Part shown: positions 7,630 to 18,521 of the stretch, one piece after another
Position numbering within the stretch: the stretch's first letter is position 1
How the letters are laid out: every line of letters starts with the position of its first letter
Source: Salinimicrobium sp963709775
Lineage (GTDB): Bacteria > Bacteroidota > Bacteroidia > Flavobacteriales > Flavobacteriaceae
Assembly (NCBI GenBank): GCA_963709775.1
Contig: CAVPXS010000012.1
Location: 62,001 to 126,000, forward strand
Length of the DNA stretch: 64,000 nt
Direction of reading: 5' to 3'
Position numbers and translations under genes: made by a program
Notes under the pieces: model-generated
The model's database searches: none
What the model was told of the DNA's origin: nothing
What the model saw: the letters and a program-made list of their open reading frames with translations, nothing else

Positions 7630-9108
7630 ATGTTCGCCTCAGAGACCTGGTCCCTTTATGTTACTATTCTTCTTGTAGTCTATGCTTTGATCATCCTCTT
7701 TTTTGTGATAAGGGGAAATCTTCGCACAAAGAACATGAACGACTTTGCTATTGGTAGCGGCTTTCCTGCCTGGGCCGTTGGTTTGTCCCTCGCGGCTTCC
7801 ATGACCAGTGCAGCGACTTTTATTATTAATCCGGGGTTTATCGCACTATACGGGTTTTCAGGAATTATCTCTTTTGGAATAGTGATGCCTATTGCCATTT
7901 TTGCCTCCCTGATATTCTTTACCAAATCCTTTCAAAAGTACGGGTCCACCGTAAAAGCCCTTACCATGGCACAATGGATAGGGAAACGATATGATTCTAA
8001 AGGGCTGACCATCTTTTTTGCTGTTCTGTCCCTTTTACTCATCACTTTTATAGTGCTCATCTGTGTAGGCTTGACTCAAATAATTTCAAAATCCCTAAAC
8101 CTGGAGCCGTTTTACGTCCTGCTTGGGCTGGTGACTTTTGTTTTTGGCTATACCATGTTTGGCGGTGCGAATTCTATGGTCTATACCAATACCGTGCAGG
8201 CGATTCTCATGTTCATTGTTGCGGTGATCCTGCTGCTATCGGGATCTGAATATTTCTCTAATGGTTTTGACGGATTTGTAGATCTTTTAAACAATATAAA
8301 CCCTCAGCTAACCGAACCAACAAATCCTCAAAGTTTTCTCTTTCGGGATTATTTCGAGATCATTTTCACCCAGATCATTATTGGGATTGCCATCGTGTGT
8401 CAGCCACACATCATCACAAAAACACTTTTTTTGAAAAGTGAAAAGGCAGTGAATCCATACCTAACTGTGGCCATTCTCACTATGAGTGTATTCTTTCTGG
8501 TTGTGATCGTTGGCCTATACGCCCGAATCACCTTTCCCGATCTTAGCTATAATGGAGAAGCATTGGGAATGGATGAACTTGTTTCGGCTTATGTGGTGCG
8601 AACGTTCTCTGCCGGAGTGGGAGTAATCATAGTGGCCGGATTAATATCTGCGGGCCTTTCCACTCTTGAAGCACTTATTCAGTCGCTTTCAAGTACAATT
8701 ACAACAGATTTGCTTGGGCCGGTGATCAATAAAACTGAAAAAACAGGCGTAGCGGTGAATAAGGTCGTAATTGTAGCCCTGGCTATAGTAAGCTTTTTTC
8801 TTAGCTACGACCAGATCGTCAATCCAAATGTGAGCGTAGCCATTTTCGCGCAGAATGGTGTCTACGCCTATTTTGCAGCAGCCTTTGTACCTGTTCTCTT
8901 CGGGATCTATTTTAAAAAAGTGAGCAAAAATGCCGTTTTCATCGCAAGTTTTTCGGCTGTAGCTCTGCACTTTATAATTTACTACGGAAGGATCACGCCA
9001 TACATGCAGGAGCCCGTAAATAATCCCGGAGTTTCTGCAGCTATTGCTATAGTTATCTCATTTATAATAGGTAATTCTCTATATTTATTCAGCAGGAAGA
9101 CAGCATGA
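7630..9108 (+). CDS. Sodium:solute symporter (SSS family)
   Basis: A 492-residue inner-membrane protein with about 13 hydrophobic segments and the SSS pattern: ASMTSAATFIINPGFIALYG in helix 2 and FGGANSMVYTNTVQAILMF in the middle. Family members use the Na+ gradient to import sugars, amino acids, carboxylates or nucleosides. The stop overlaps the acyl-CoA ligase start (ATGA), making it the first gene of a seven-gene operon ending in hydroxybutyrate dehydrogenase. A carboxylate such as 3-hydroxybutyrate is therefore the likely cargo, by context only. The start at 7630 follows an AT-rich upstream region shared divergently with the asparaginase operon. Confidence 0.92.
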   Translation: MFASETWSLYVTILLVVYALIILFFVIRGNLRTKNMNDFAIGSGFPAWAVGLSLAASMTSAATFIINPGFIALYGFSGIISFGIVMPIAIFASLIFFTKSFQKYGSTVKALTMAQWIGKRYDSKGLTIFFAVLSLLLITFIVLICVGLTQIISKSLNLEPFYVLLGLVTFVFGYTMFGGANSMVYTNTVQAILMFIVAVILLLSGSEYFSNGFDGFVDLLNNINPQLTEPTNPQSFLFRDYFEIIFTQIIIGIAIVCQPHIITKTLFLKSEKAVNPYLTVAILTMSVFFLVVIVGLYARITFPDLSYNGEALGMDELVSAYVVRTFSAGVGVIIVAGLISAGLSTLEALIQSLSSTITTDLLGPVINKTEKTGVAVNKVVIVALAIVSFFLSYDQIVNPNVSVAIFAQNGVYAYFAAAFVPVLFGIYFKKVSKNAVFIASFSAVALHFIIYYGRITPYMQEPVNNPGVSAAIAIVISFIIGNSLYLFSRKTA

Positions 9109-10623
9109 ACTACTTTGATTGGATAGGAAAATGGGCAGAATACACACCCGATAAGGTAGCTGTAGCAGCTGCCGATGGTAGCTCGTCCTATACTTTTAAA
9201 GAACTTCATCATGCCTCTTTAAAAGTAGAAAATGCACTGCGGAAGGAATTTGGGGTTAAGGAAAAGGACAGGCTGCCGGTACTGGCACAGCATTCCCCGC
9301 AATTCCTAATTCTCTTTATTGCTTCCCAACGTATGGGAGCAATCCTGGTGCCTTTAAATTACCGTTCTTCTGCTTTTGAACTGCAATATTGTATAGAGGA
9401 TATTGATCCAAAGCTCATTCTTGCAGATGTTGAGCTCTTCCGGAATAAACTTGGGGAGATCAAGCAAAATATAGATCTGCCAGTCATTTCGCTCAAAGCC
9501 CTTTTTGAGAGTGCAGAAAATTTTGAACTCTAATACTTCGCCATCTAATATTGAGCCGGACAGGCCGGTGTTCATTTTCTATACCTCGGGAACTACGGGC
9601 AAGCCCAAAGGAGTGCTTTACACCAACCGAATGCTTTTTTGGAACAGCCTTAATACTTCGGTACAACTGGAAATTACTTCGGGGGATTATACCCTAAATG
9701 CCCTGCCGCCATATCATACTTCGGGATGGAACGTGCTGTTGCTCCCTATGCTCCACCGGGGTGCACGGGTAGATTTTATGAGCAGGTTTAAGGCAAAGAA
9801 GGTGTTGAATTATATTGAGAATAAAAAAATAAGCCTGTTTCTTGCCATTCCTACAATGCTGCGAATGATGGTCAAGAACAAGAATTTCCAGAATTTTAAA
9901 AATTCCAATCTGCGGTATATGGTGGTAGGCGGAGAAAATCTTTCGATCCCGATCATCGATGCATGGGCTGAAAAAGGGATAATGCTTCGGCAGGGATACG
10001 GTCTTACCGAAGCCGGACCTTGCATAACTTCTCTGCATCACCACGATGCCCTGTGGAAAAAGGGTTCCATAGGAAAGCCAAATTTTTATGTGGATTATAA
10101 GATCGTGAATGAACAAAATGAAGAAGTAGGGGTAAATGAACCCGGGGAATTCTGCATTCACGGTAATATTGTCACTCCGGGTTACTGGAATAATTCAGCT
10201 TATACTTATCAAAAGATCAGGGATAGATGGCTGCATACGGGTGATATCGTTCGAATGGATGCCGATGGTTTTATGTACGTTATTGGCAGGAAAAATCAGT
10301 CATATATTTCAGGCGGAGTCAATATTTTTCCGCTGGAGATAGAGCAGGTGCTGGTGAAGCGGGAGCTGGTGAAAGAAGCTGCCGTAATTGGAGTGGATGA
10401 TGAACAATGGGGAGAAGTAGGAGTGGCATTTGTCGAGAAGAACAGGATAACTTCAGAAGCTGAAATCCTTAAAGAGTTAAAGCGCTACCTGGCATCTTAT
10501 AAGATCCCGAGGGAAATTATATTTCTGGATTCCCTTCCAAAATCGGGAATTGGAAAGATAGACCGGAACAAATTGAAAAATGACTACAACCATTTAAAAA
10601 ATGAAAAAAGGAATATTGTTTAG
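9105..10623 (+). CDS. Acyl-CoA ligase, AMP-binding family (frameshifted)
   Basis: A class I adenylate-forming enzyme of about 500 residues, split by one extra base near 9515-9530, at or next to the run AAAATTTT. The first frame (9105-9533) holds the N-terminal subdomain (LPVLAQHSPQFLILFIASQR). The second frame carries the ATP-binding P-loop YTSGTTGKPKG, the RQGYGLTEAGP A5 motif, the hinge TGDIVRMDADGFMYVIGRK, and the catalytic lysine in LPKSGIGKIDRNKLK. Such enzymes turn fatty or short hydroxy/keto acids into CoA thioesters in the cytoplasm. The operon suggests activation of acetoacetate or a hydroxyacid. It overlaps the next gene by 23 bases. The shift could be a sequencing error, because both halves are otherwise well conserved. 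Confidence 0.88.
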
Positions 10624-11531
10624 TCTGCTATTACTAACAATAGCGTCATCTACAGCACAAGAAAAGATCAACGACCTGGTAAAATACAGTCTTCCTGTGA
10701 AGAGCATCAACTTAAATTCCGAGACTATTGCATATGCCGAAGAGGGCAGCGGAGAGAAGACGCTGCTTTTTATTCATGGCCTGTCAAGTACTCTTGATGC
10801 CTGGAAAAAGAATATTCAGGGGCTTAAAGATGATTACCGGTGCATCGCGGTGGACTTGCCGGGATACGGGAAATCTTCAAGGAACAGTACCAATTACAGC
10901 TTAAGTGACTACGGCGGAATGCTGCAGGAATTTATTGAAAAGAAGGATCTCAAAAATGTCATTTTAGTGGGGCATTCTATGGGCGGCCAGATTGCCATGC
11001 ACACAGTTCTTAATTATCCTGAAGACTTTAAAAAATTAGTCTTAATTGCACCGGCCGGTATAGAAACTTTTACCGAGCAGGAGGCAACTTTGATGAAGGC
11101 TTCATATACCCCTGTAATGGTGGTGAATACAACGAATGAACAGATCCTGGCTAATTATAAACTCAACTTTTTCGAGTTCCCTGAAGATGCCCAACAAATG
11201 GTGGATGACAGGATAAGAATAAAGTCGGCTCAGGATTTTCCAGCTTATGCAGAGGTAGTAGTGAATAATATTCACGCTATGCTGGATGAACCGGTGATTG
11301 ACAGGATCAAAGAAATTAATATTCCGGTATTGATGATCTGGGGGGCGAATGACATGCTTATTCCGAATAAATACCTTCATCCTTCAGAAAGCATTGAGAA
11401 CCTTATAGAAACTTTCCGAAGAAAAATTTTCCGATCTTGAAGTGGAAGTTATAGATAAAGCCGGACATTTCGTAAACTTTGAAAAAGCTGAAGAAGTAAA
11501 TTCCGGGATCAGGGAATTTTTAAAGAATTAA
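10601..11531 (+). CDS. Exported alpha/beta hydrolase (frameshifted near its end)
   Basis: About 310 residues when the frame is repaired. A Sec signal peptide (KKGILFSLLLLTIASSTAQ) precedes an alpha/beta hydrolase fold with oxyanion motif FIHGLSS, nucleophile elbow GHSMGGQ (Ser about 126) and acid region GANDMLIP. One extra base in AAAAATTTT around 11420-11427 throws the frame into a stop at 11440. The correct continuation in the next frame supplies the catalytic histidine in DKAGHFVNF and ends at 11531. It is probably a periplasmic esterase. It sits in the symporter/ligase operon and shares one base with the next ATG (TAATG), so coupling also supports the 11531 end. Confidence 0.88.
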
Positions 11532-12970
11532 TGAAATCCAAACTTAAAATATTCGCCGATTTTGCTGAAAGCGTGCTGCCCCATGAGGCGGCCTTTCTGC
11601 TTAAAGAAAACCGCATTCGGGATGATGAAAAGGAGGATATTTTAAGCAGGGTTTGCCATAATGCTGAAGAATTCCATGCTTCGGTAGATTTCGACGAAAC
11701 GGTAGATAAGCGCAAGTACGCATATATCAAGAAATGGATTGCGAAAAAACTTGAGAAAGCAGATGTAGATGCAAATCTCATCTATCTAAGCCACATTGAA
11801 AAACAGGTGCTCACAGATACAATTTCTTCCGAAGAAGAAAAGGAGCTCCTGGAGCGCATTAATGAATATGATCAAACTTCCTTTTACTTTGAGAAATTCT
11901 ATGAGCTGGTCAAGGAATACCAGGATTACCTGCTGGTGCGTTTTCGATATAAAGACTGCGAGGTAACGCAGGATTTTTTAAAAAGGAACAAACAACATTA
12001 CGCCAGGGCTATTAAGGTGAAGAATCAGTTGTTTTTGGCTACCAAGGATCTTACCCGGCAGTATACCACTCAGGCGTTAAATACAAAACACTGGGAAGGG
12101 CAACTGCTGGAATATCTTTATGACGATGAGCTTGATGGCCGCAATAAATACCATGCTTTTATACGGCTGGTGTTTCTTTATTTCAACTACAAGGAATATG
12201 AAAAAGCAAAAGAAGTCTTCGACTATATGGACGGCTGCTTCCGTAATGGGCTTATGTATTCAAGACGGGTGCTTTTTAATTACTACGGGAACAGGGTGAT
12301 CCTGCATTCCAATCTCAAAGACCTTGAAAAAGCTGAATATTTTGCGCACCTATCTGTAAAGCAGGAGAACAGTGATAAATTATTTTACTTAAATAATCTT
12401 ATTGCGATCCTTCTCAAAAAGGAGAAAAACCGGGAGGCTTTAGAATTGCTTACAGATAATTACAAATTGTTCAAAAGCTCTCATAACCATCACCAGAAGC
12501 TGGGATTTGCAACTCATTACCTGCGGGCTTTGGTGCGTAACAACCGGATCCAGATAGCAGAGAATTTTGCTGTAAATTTCCTGTATGAAAATAAAAAGCA
12601 CGTGTTCGAACATCGTTGGAACAGGTTTTTTTCAAACTACCTGCTTGCCCTTACAATTGCTGAAAAACCCGCGGAAGCCTTAAAGGTGATAGAGAAATAC
12701 GATCTTTTGGAAAGAGAGGCAGAAGCATCGGGAAGGGAAGATTATTTTCCAAAAATTCAGTTTTATTATGGCCTCGCACTTTATCTTAACGGAAATATTT
12801 CTGAAGATAAGTTGTTTGAACGTCTTAGCAGCTCTCTTCCCGCGGCTTCCCAACTGACCGAAGAAGGCGTGGACGCCCTGCTTGCCTTTTTGGACCGGCT
12901 ATCCTTTGCCCTTCCAAATTTCTTTTCTGCTTTAAAGTCGCACTTTCACAAAAGCCTTCTGGTTTCTTGA
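11531..12970 (+). CDS. Helical-repeat (TPR-like) protein, function unknown
   Basis: A 479-residue, highly charged, almost entirely alpha-helical protein without signal peptide or membrane segment. From about residue 200 it shows degenerate TPR-like pairs of helices (for example NYKEYEKAKEVFDYMDGCF, LKDLEKAEYFAHLSVKQE, EKPAEALKVIEKYDLLER). I do not recognise a specific family. It is embedded in the hydroxybutyrate-type operon, its ATG overlapping the preceding stop by one base, and a 129-base gap separates it from the TonB receptor. It could be a cytoplasmic scaffold or a sensor for the locus; nothing in the sequence decides this. Confidence 0.75.
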   Translation: MKSKLKIFADFAESVLPHEAAFLLKENRIRDDEKEDILSRVCHNAEEFHASVDFDETVDKRKYAYIKKWIAKKLEKADVDANLIYLSHIEKQVLTDTISSEEEKELLERINEYDQTSFYFEKFYELVKEYQDYLLVRFRYKDCEVTQDFLKRNKQHYARAIKVKNQLFLATKDLTRQYTTQALNTKHWEGQLLEYLYDDELDGRNKYHAFIRLVFLYFNYKEYEKAKEVFDYMDGCFRNGLMYSRRVLFNYYGNRVILHSNLKDLEKAEYFAHLSVKQENSDKLFYLNNLIAILLKKEKNREALELLTDNYKLFKSSHNHHQKLGFATHYLRALVRNNRIQIAENFAVNFLYENKKHVFEHRWNRFFSNYLLALTIAEKPAEALKVIEKYDLLEREAEASGREDYFPKIQFYYGLALYLNGNISEDKLFERLSSSLPAASQLTEEGVDALLAFLDRLSFALPNFFSALKSHFHKSLLVS

Positions 12971-13099
12971 AATTTTCACAATAATCACCCTTTTTAGAAC
13001 CAGGGAGTAGATGGGTCACACTTCAGAAATCTTTTGTTTATCTCCTGTTGGTGTTAACTCTTGTTAATTTGGTCTTAATTATTTAAAAACCATCTTTTT

Positions 13100-15581
13100 A
13101 TGAAGATCAAATTTTTCACCATCATGAGCTTACTGTTCGGGGTACTATCGTATGCTCAAACAGGAAATATTAGCGGGAACATTGTTGATGCTACAACAGG
13201 AGAACCTCTTCTGGGTGCCAATGTTGTGGTACGTGGCACCAATACAGGGGCAACGACTAACGAGGACGGATATTTTATTCTAAAGGACCTTGAGCCGGAA
13301 CAGTATACGCTGGACATCTTTTTTATGGGATACGAAAGTACGACCCGCAGGATCGACCTTGAACAAGGACAGGAGATCACTCTTGATCTAAGGCTGAACA
13401 AGTCCAGCGATCTATTGAGCGAAGTGGTTGTTTCTGCAAACAGGAGACCACAAAAAATCACCCGCGCACCTGCCACGGTAAACGTTATTTCTTCTGAGCA
13501 GATCGAGAATTTTCCCGGTCCTAATGCGGGAGAGCTTGCTGCCCGTCAAAAGGGGGTTGATTTTGTGAGATCAGGAGTACAGGGCACCGGGAATCAATAT
13601 CCGTGGTTTCAATTCTGCTTTTAACTCCAAGAACCTGCAGGTGGAGGATGGAAGGATCTCCAATCTTGTAGCTACTGGCTTACCTTTTGGTTCCTTTACA
13701 ACCATTACCAAAGAAGATATTGAGCGCGTAGAGATCATTTTAGGTCCCAACGCCGCACTTTACGGGCCTAATGCCCATAATGGTTTGGTCAATACTTTGA
13801 CCAAAGATCCAAGAACTTCAGAAGGGCTGGACCTTATCGCAGGTGCAGGGAACCAGGAGCAATTGACCTTTAGAGGACGCTTTGCTATGGAAGTTAAAGA
13901 TAATGTGGGGATCAAGCTTTGGGGAGAGCATACTCAGGGAACTGAGTTTGACTATGTAGATTCAGTTTATGTAGGACCAACAGCATATCCCGAACTTGAA
14001 CTTGACCCCGATTTCCATACTACCAAATATGGAGCCGCTGTCTATTACGGGTTAAATGAAACCAATGACCTTATCGCATCCTACGGGCACAGTGATAACT
14101 CCAATTTAGGGGTGACCAATGCCGGTAGGAATCAGATAAAGGACTGGAATATTGATTACGCCCAGCTGCGATATCTCTCTCCTCATTTTTATGCTAACGT
14201 TTACCACACCTGGAGTAAAACCGATGATACTTATGCAATAAATCAACGTACCCAGAATTATATCTCTTTTATAAATAACGGATTTTCGGAAGCTGAAGCA
14301 CTGGAAAGATCATTTACAGAACAATGGTTCCCCGTTCCGGCTTTACCCGATGGAGGATTAGCACTGCCAAGAGGTGCAGTATTTGCCGATGATTCCAGGA
14401 GATGGAATGGGGAAGCACAATATAACAACGAGATCGGCGCACTTACTTATGTTGCCGGGATTCAATATCAGCAGGATCGTGCTGATTCCAAGGGGACTTA
14501 CTTGCTGGACATGGATGGGCCCATTGTAATTGACCAGACGGGATATTATGGACAATTGGAATACACTTTTGAAGACGCTGGGCTTGACCTGCTTTTTGTG
14601 GGAAGATATGACGATCACGAGTTATATGGAGGAAATTTTATTCCAAAAGCAGCTATTGTCAAGAACTTCGACTTTGGTAGTTTCAGGCTTACTTACGGAA
14701 AAGGAATCGCTGCTCCTTCTATTCTCAACCTTAGCGGAAACCTTTTTGGTGGCCTGGTACTTGGGAACGGGGAAGGTTTTACTTTGGAAGATGGAACAGA
14801 GATCCCGGCCCTTGACGTAGAAACTATTCGCTCGATCGAGGCAGGATACAAGGGAAAACTTTTTACAGACAGGCTTTTTATGGAGGCTAATGCCTATTAC
14901 AACATGTCTGAAGACTTCCTGAGTCCTTTAATTAATATTTCGGCTACTTCGCCAGTTGATACGAGAGGCAGTACTCCTATAGAGGAATTGATCCCTGGAT
15001 CTGACGGATCTTTTGTACTTACCTATCTCAATTTTGGAGATGTGGATACCTATGGAGCCGATCTTGGGCTTAATTTTTTCTTCAATGACCAGAACAGGTT
15101 CTCCTTTAACTACTCCTATTTTGATTATTCGCTTGATGAAGACGATCCTGCCAATGATGCCAACAGAGATGGAGTGGTACTAAAAACAGATCTACCCATT
15201 AATACACCAAAGCACAAATTTGGATTAGGCTACTACTACACCGGCAGCAAATTCTTTGGTTCCCTTTATGGAAGATATGTAGAGGAGTACGATTTCTTTT
15301 CGGGTATTAATGTAGCTGCCGAAACTCAGCGGGACCTTCTTGTTGGAGGCGATCCTGTAGTAGAAAACGCACGTGTGGGAAGAACATGGAATTACGGGCC
15401 ACTGGGAGGTTTTTTCAATGTAGATCTTACCCTGGGCTATAATTTTTCTGAAAACTGGACCCTGGGTGCTTCTGTGACCAATATTTTTGATTCTGAAGTA
15501 AGGCAGTTTGTGGCCTCTCCTGCGATAGGAAGATTATATATGGTAGAGCTGAAATATCACCTGCCCATAGGAAATAACTAG
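13100..15581 (+). CDS. TonB-dependent outer-membrane receptor (frameshifted)
   Basis: About 825 residues after repair. Order: Sec signal peptide ending SYAQ; a carboxypeptidase-regulatory-like beta domain (residues 20-110, DATTGEPLLGANVVVRG, TTNEDGYFILKDL); the plug (VNVISSEQIENFPGPNAGEL, and ILGPNAALYGPNAHNGLVNT after the shift); then a 22-strand-type barrel ending in FVASPAIGRLYMVELKYH. One extra A at about 13591 (GGGAATC for GGGATC) breaks the plug at GTGINIRGFNSAFNSKN; the second frame runs to 15581. Only a TonB receptor is present with no SusD partner, so it belongs to the stand-alone type that imports small ligands or oligomers energised by TonB. Neighbours suggest hydroxyalkanoate esters. 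Confidence 0.9.
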
Positions 15582-15595
15582 ACCCGCAGGATCAC

Positions 15596-16387
15596 ATGAT
15601 TCAAAAAACTGAATTATCCAACGGGATAGGACTGGAGTACCTTGACCGCGGGGAAGGAGAAGTCATTCTTCTGCTCCACGGCCTGGGATCCACAAAAGCT
15701 GACTGGGATTTGCAGGTGGAGGAGTTTTCGAAGGAATTTCGAATAATTGCTCCCGATCTAAGGGGGCATGGAAACTCCTCCAAACCTGCAGAAAGATCTA
15801 AGTACGGTGTAGAGAAGTGCGCAGAAGATATGAAATTGCTTCTGAAGGAATTGGGAATAGAAAAATGCATTATAGTGGGATTTTCTATGGGAGGAGCGAT
15901 AGCTTTTGAAATGGCAGTCGATTTCCCGGAGCTTGTTTCAAAAATGGTCATTGTCAATACCGCTCCCGATTTTAATGATCTGGGAGAAATGGGGGAAGAG
16001 ATGGTTCGGGAAAGGACAAAATCTCTTAAAACTTCAGGTATGGAACCTTTGGCGGGACAAATTTCCGAAGGAATGTTTCCGGGAGAGGATCAAAAGGAGC
16101 TTAAAAATGCCTTTTTTGAGAGGGCACGAAAAAATCCTGTAGATGCCTATTATAACTCCTTCACCACTTTAATGAAATGGGGGATAGGAGATAAGATCAA
16201 AAAAATAAAAATTCCGGTGCTGGTCATTGCGTCAGACCTTGATTATACGCCGGTGAGCCTTAAAGAATCCTACGCAAGGAAAATGCCCGATGCAGAAGTG
16301 GTGGTGATCAAAAATTCCAGGCATGGAGTAACCATGGACCAACCGGAGCAATTCAATAAGGCCCTGCTAAAATTTTTCAGAAGATGA
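15596..16387 (+). CDS. Cytoplasmic alpha/beta hydrolase
   Basis: A 263-residue hydrolase without signal peptide. The triad is visible: oxyanion motif LLHGLGSTKADW, nucleophile in GFSMGG (Ser97), acid in ASDLDYTP and histidine in SRHGVTMDQP (about residue 242). The family includes esterases, lactonases and 3-oxoadipate enol-lactonase-like enzymes. It begins 14 bases after the TonB receptor and ends overlapping the dehydrogenase start by 4 bases, so it acts in the same pathway. With the exported hydrolase upstream, a two-step hydrolysis (periplasm, then cytoplasm) of an ester substrate is plausible but inferred. Confidence 0.9.
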   Translation: MIQKTELSNGIGLEYLDRGEGEVILLLHGLGSTKADWDLQVEEFSKEFRIIAPDLRGHGNSSKPAERSKYGVEKCAEDMKLLLKELGIEKCIIVGFSMGGAIAFEMAVDFPELVSKMVIVNTAPDFNDLGEMGEEMVRERTKSLKTSGMEPLAGQISEGMFPGEDQKELKNAFFERARKNPVDAYYNSFTTLMKWGIGDKIKKIKIPVLVIASDLDYTPVSLKESYARKMPDAEVVVIKNSRHGVTMDQPEQFNKALLKFFRR

Positions 16388-17155
16388 AGAGAGTAGCTTT
16401 AATAACCGGAAGCACCAGCGGAATAGGAAAAGCCATTGCAACGGCCTTTGCGGCTGCGGGCTATGATATCATGTTTCACGGTCTCGAAAAAGATGGGTCA
16501 ACAAATAGCCGAAACAATTGGGAAAGAAAAGGGGGTAAAAACGGCTTTTTCGAATGCTAATCTTAAAGAGCCACAATCGATTTTGGACCTGGTGGAGGAC
16601 ACGGTAAATACCTTCGGGAAAATAGACGTTTTGATCAACAATGCGGGGATACAATTTGTTTCAAAGGTGGAAGAATTTCCGCTTGAGAAATGGAATGACA
16701 TCATTGCAATTAATATGACTTCTGCATTTGTAGCCTCAAAAGCAGCCTGGCCGGTAATGAAAAAGAATGGCTTTGGCAGGATCATCAATATCTCATCGGT
16801 ACATGGATTAAGGGCTTCAGAATATAAAGCCGCTTATGTCTCTGCCAAGCACGGTGTCATTGGATTGACAAAAGTTCTTGGCCTGGAAGGCGCAGGACAT
16901 AATATCACCTGTAATGCCATCTGTCCGGGATATGTGAAGACTCCATTAGTGGAAGGTCAAATAAAAGATCAGGCGAAAGCTCATAATCTTTCCGAAGATG
17001 AGGTGGTTAAAAAGGTGATGCTTAAAAAACAGGCGGTAAAAGAATTCATACCCGAACAAAAAATTGCAGAACTCGCTCTTCTGTTAGCCAAAGAAGACGC
17101 TTCTGCTCTTACTGCCGGCTCCTATGTGCTGGATGGAGGCTGGACCGCGCAGTAA
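16384..17155 (+). CDS. bdhA: D-3-hydroxybutyrate dehydrogenase (frameshifted)
   Basis: About 256 residues after repair, normal for the enzyme, which oxidises D-3-hydroxybutyrate to acetoacetate with NAD+. The first frame supplies the Rossmann motif ALITGSTSGIGKAIA. After one extra base at about 16490-16495 (in GATGGGTCAAC) the second frame supplies NNAGIQFV, the catalytic SSVHGLRASEYKAAYVSAK (Ser-Tyr-Lys) and the family-specific NAICPGYVKTPLVEGQIKDQ and C-terminal DGGWTAQ. That last set distinguishes BdhA from generic SDRs. It is the last gene of the operon; the symporter, ligase and hydrolases upstream make sense as supply and downstream use of hydroxybutyrate. The ATG at 16384 overlaps the preceding stop. 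Confidence 0.92.
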
Positions 17156-17177
17156 ATCTTTTCATTTTGTATAGAAG

Positions 17178-17202
17178 AAGCAGGGCCGGTCCCTGCTTTT
17201 TT
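17178..17202 (+). terminator. Terminator of the hydroxybutyrate operon
   Basis: An 8-bp GC-rich perfect stem AAGCAGGG/CCCTGCTT with 5-base loop is followed by a T-run, 22 bases after the bdhA stop. It is a textbook intrinsic terminator and sets the operon's 3' end. Confidence 0.9.
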
Positions 17203-17257
17203 CAGTTTAAGTAGTGTCTATGGTACTATCAGTTAAACATTTAGTAATGTGAATTTT

Positions 17258-17283
17258 TTGGCAGGACTTTAGCAGTACCTTTG
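17258..17283 (+). promoter_or_regulatory. Promoter of the phosphoesterase gene
   Basis: TACCTTTG (17276-17283) fits TAnnTTTG perfectly. A TTG lies at 17258-17260, 15 bases upstream, somewhat closer than the usual 19. The ATG follows at 17301, giving a leader of about 12 bases. Confidence 0.6.
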
Positions 17284-17300
17284 CAGCTTAAAATTTTTAC

Positions 17301-18521
17301 ATGCGCTGGATCATTTTTGTCATCATATATATAGTTCTGGATATTTACGCTTACCAGGCTTTTAAAACCGTTACCCGCCATTCCTGGATCTATTATATTT
17401 ACCTCGCCCTTTCCCTGGGAGTACTGGCTTATTTGCTATACCAGTTCAATGTGCCCGAAAAACAGGGATTGACAGGAGCACGCAGTTATGCGATTGGGTT
17501 CTTTCTCGCTTTTTTTGCGCCTAAACTTATCTTTTTCGTGCTTTTATTTGGTGAGGACATGGTTAGGCTTGTAGTGAGCGGATTTCAAAAGATCGCGCAT
17601 ACAGATCAGGAATATGCTTTGCCTTCACGGCGAAAGTTCATTAGCCAGATTGCGCTGGGAATTGCAGCTATTCCTTTTGCTTCCTTGCTCTACGGAATGT
17701 ATCAGGGTCGATATAATTACAAAGTATTAAAGTATGTGCTTCATTTCGAGGATCTGCCCGATGCTTTTGACGGCTATAAGATCACCCAGATAAGTGATAT
17801 TCACTCCGGAAGTTTTGACAATCCTGAAAAGATCAAATACGGGATCGACCTTATTAATGAGCAGCAAAGTGACGCCATCATGTTTACCGGTGACCTGGTG
17901 AACAATACAGCTTCCGAAATGGATGACTGGAAGGAGGTTTTTGGCACCCTGTCTGCAAAAGACGGTGTATTCTCTGTACTGGGAAATCACGATTACGGGG
18001 ATTATGTCAACTGGGAATCTGCAGCGGCAAAAAAGGCAAATTTGGATGCTCTTAAAGGAGTTCACGGGGAAATGGGCTGGAATCTCCTTTTGGATGACCA
18101 CAAAAAAATTACCCGTGGCGATGATTCCATTGCCATAGTAGGCGTGGAGAACTGGGGTGCAGGTTTTAAACAGGTTGGAGATCTTGATAGAGCTGCTGCC
18201 GGACTTACAGAAAAGGAATTCAAGATCCTTCTTTCTCATGATCCTTCTCACTGGCAGGAAAAGGTGAAAAAAGATGAGAAGAAATTTCATATTACTTTAA
18301 GCGGACATACTCACGGAATGCAGTTTGGGATCGAGATCCCGGGCTGGTTCAAATGGAGCCCCGTACAGTACAGGTATGAACACTGGGCAGGAATCTATGA
18401 AGAGGCAGGACGTTTTCTCAACGTAAACCGCGGCTTCGGATTTTTAGCCTATCCCGGTAGGGTAGGGATCTGGCCAGAAGTATCGGTCATTGAACTTCGA
18501 AAAGGACCCAAACCCGTATAA
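17301..18521 (+). CDS. Membrane-anchored metallophosphoesterase
   Basis: A 406-residue protein: three or four hydrophobic helices in residues 1-90 plus one near 115-130, then a calcineurin-like phosphoesterase domain. Metal ligands are visible in order: D-x-H in ISDIHSG, GDLVNN, GNHDYGDY, LLSHDPSHW and SGHTHGMQFG. This is the YkuE/YaeI type, known to act on lipid-linked phosphates or UDP-sugar lipids at the membrane face; which one applies here cannot be told. It has its own promoter and is followed after 76 bases by the thioredoxin-fold gene on the same strand. Confidence 0.9.
   Translation: MRWIIFVIIYIVLDIYAYQAFKTVTRHSWIYYIYLALSLGVLAYLLYQFNVPEKQGLTGARSYAIGFFLAFFAPKLIFFVLLFGEDMVRLVVSGFQKIAHTDQEYALPSRRKFISQIALGIAAIPFASLLYGMYQGRYNYKVLKYVLHFEDLPDAFDGYKITQISDIHSGSFDNPEKIKYGIDLINEQQSDAIMFTGDLVNNTASEMDDWKEVFGTLSAKDGVFSVLGNHDYGDYVNWESAAAKKANLDALKGVHGEMGWNLLLDDHKKITRGDDSIAIVGVENWGAGFKQVGDLDRAAAGLTEKEFKILLSHDPSHWQEKVKKDEKKFHITLSGHTHGMQFGIEIPGWFKWSPVQYRYEHWAGIYEEAGRFLNVNRGFGFLAYPGRVGIWPEVSVIELRKGPKPV

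Noticed and set aside
9500..9535. Programmed ribosomal frameshifting in the acyl-CoA ligase
   Set aside because: Many unrelated genes in the window show similar single-base shifts, and no conserved slippery site with downstream pseudoknot is evident; error or decay is simpler.
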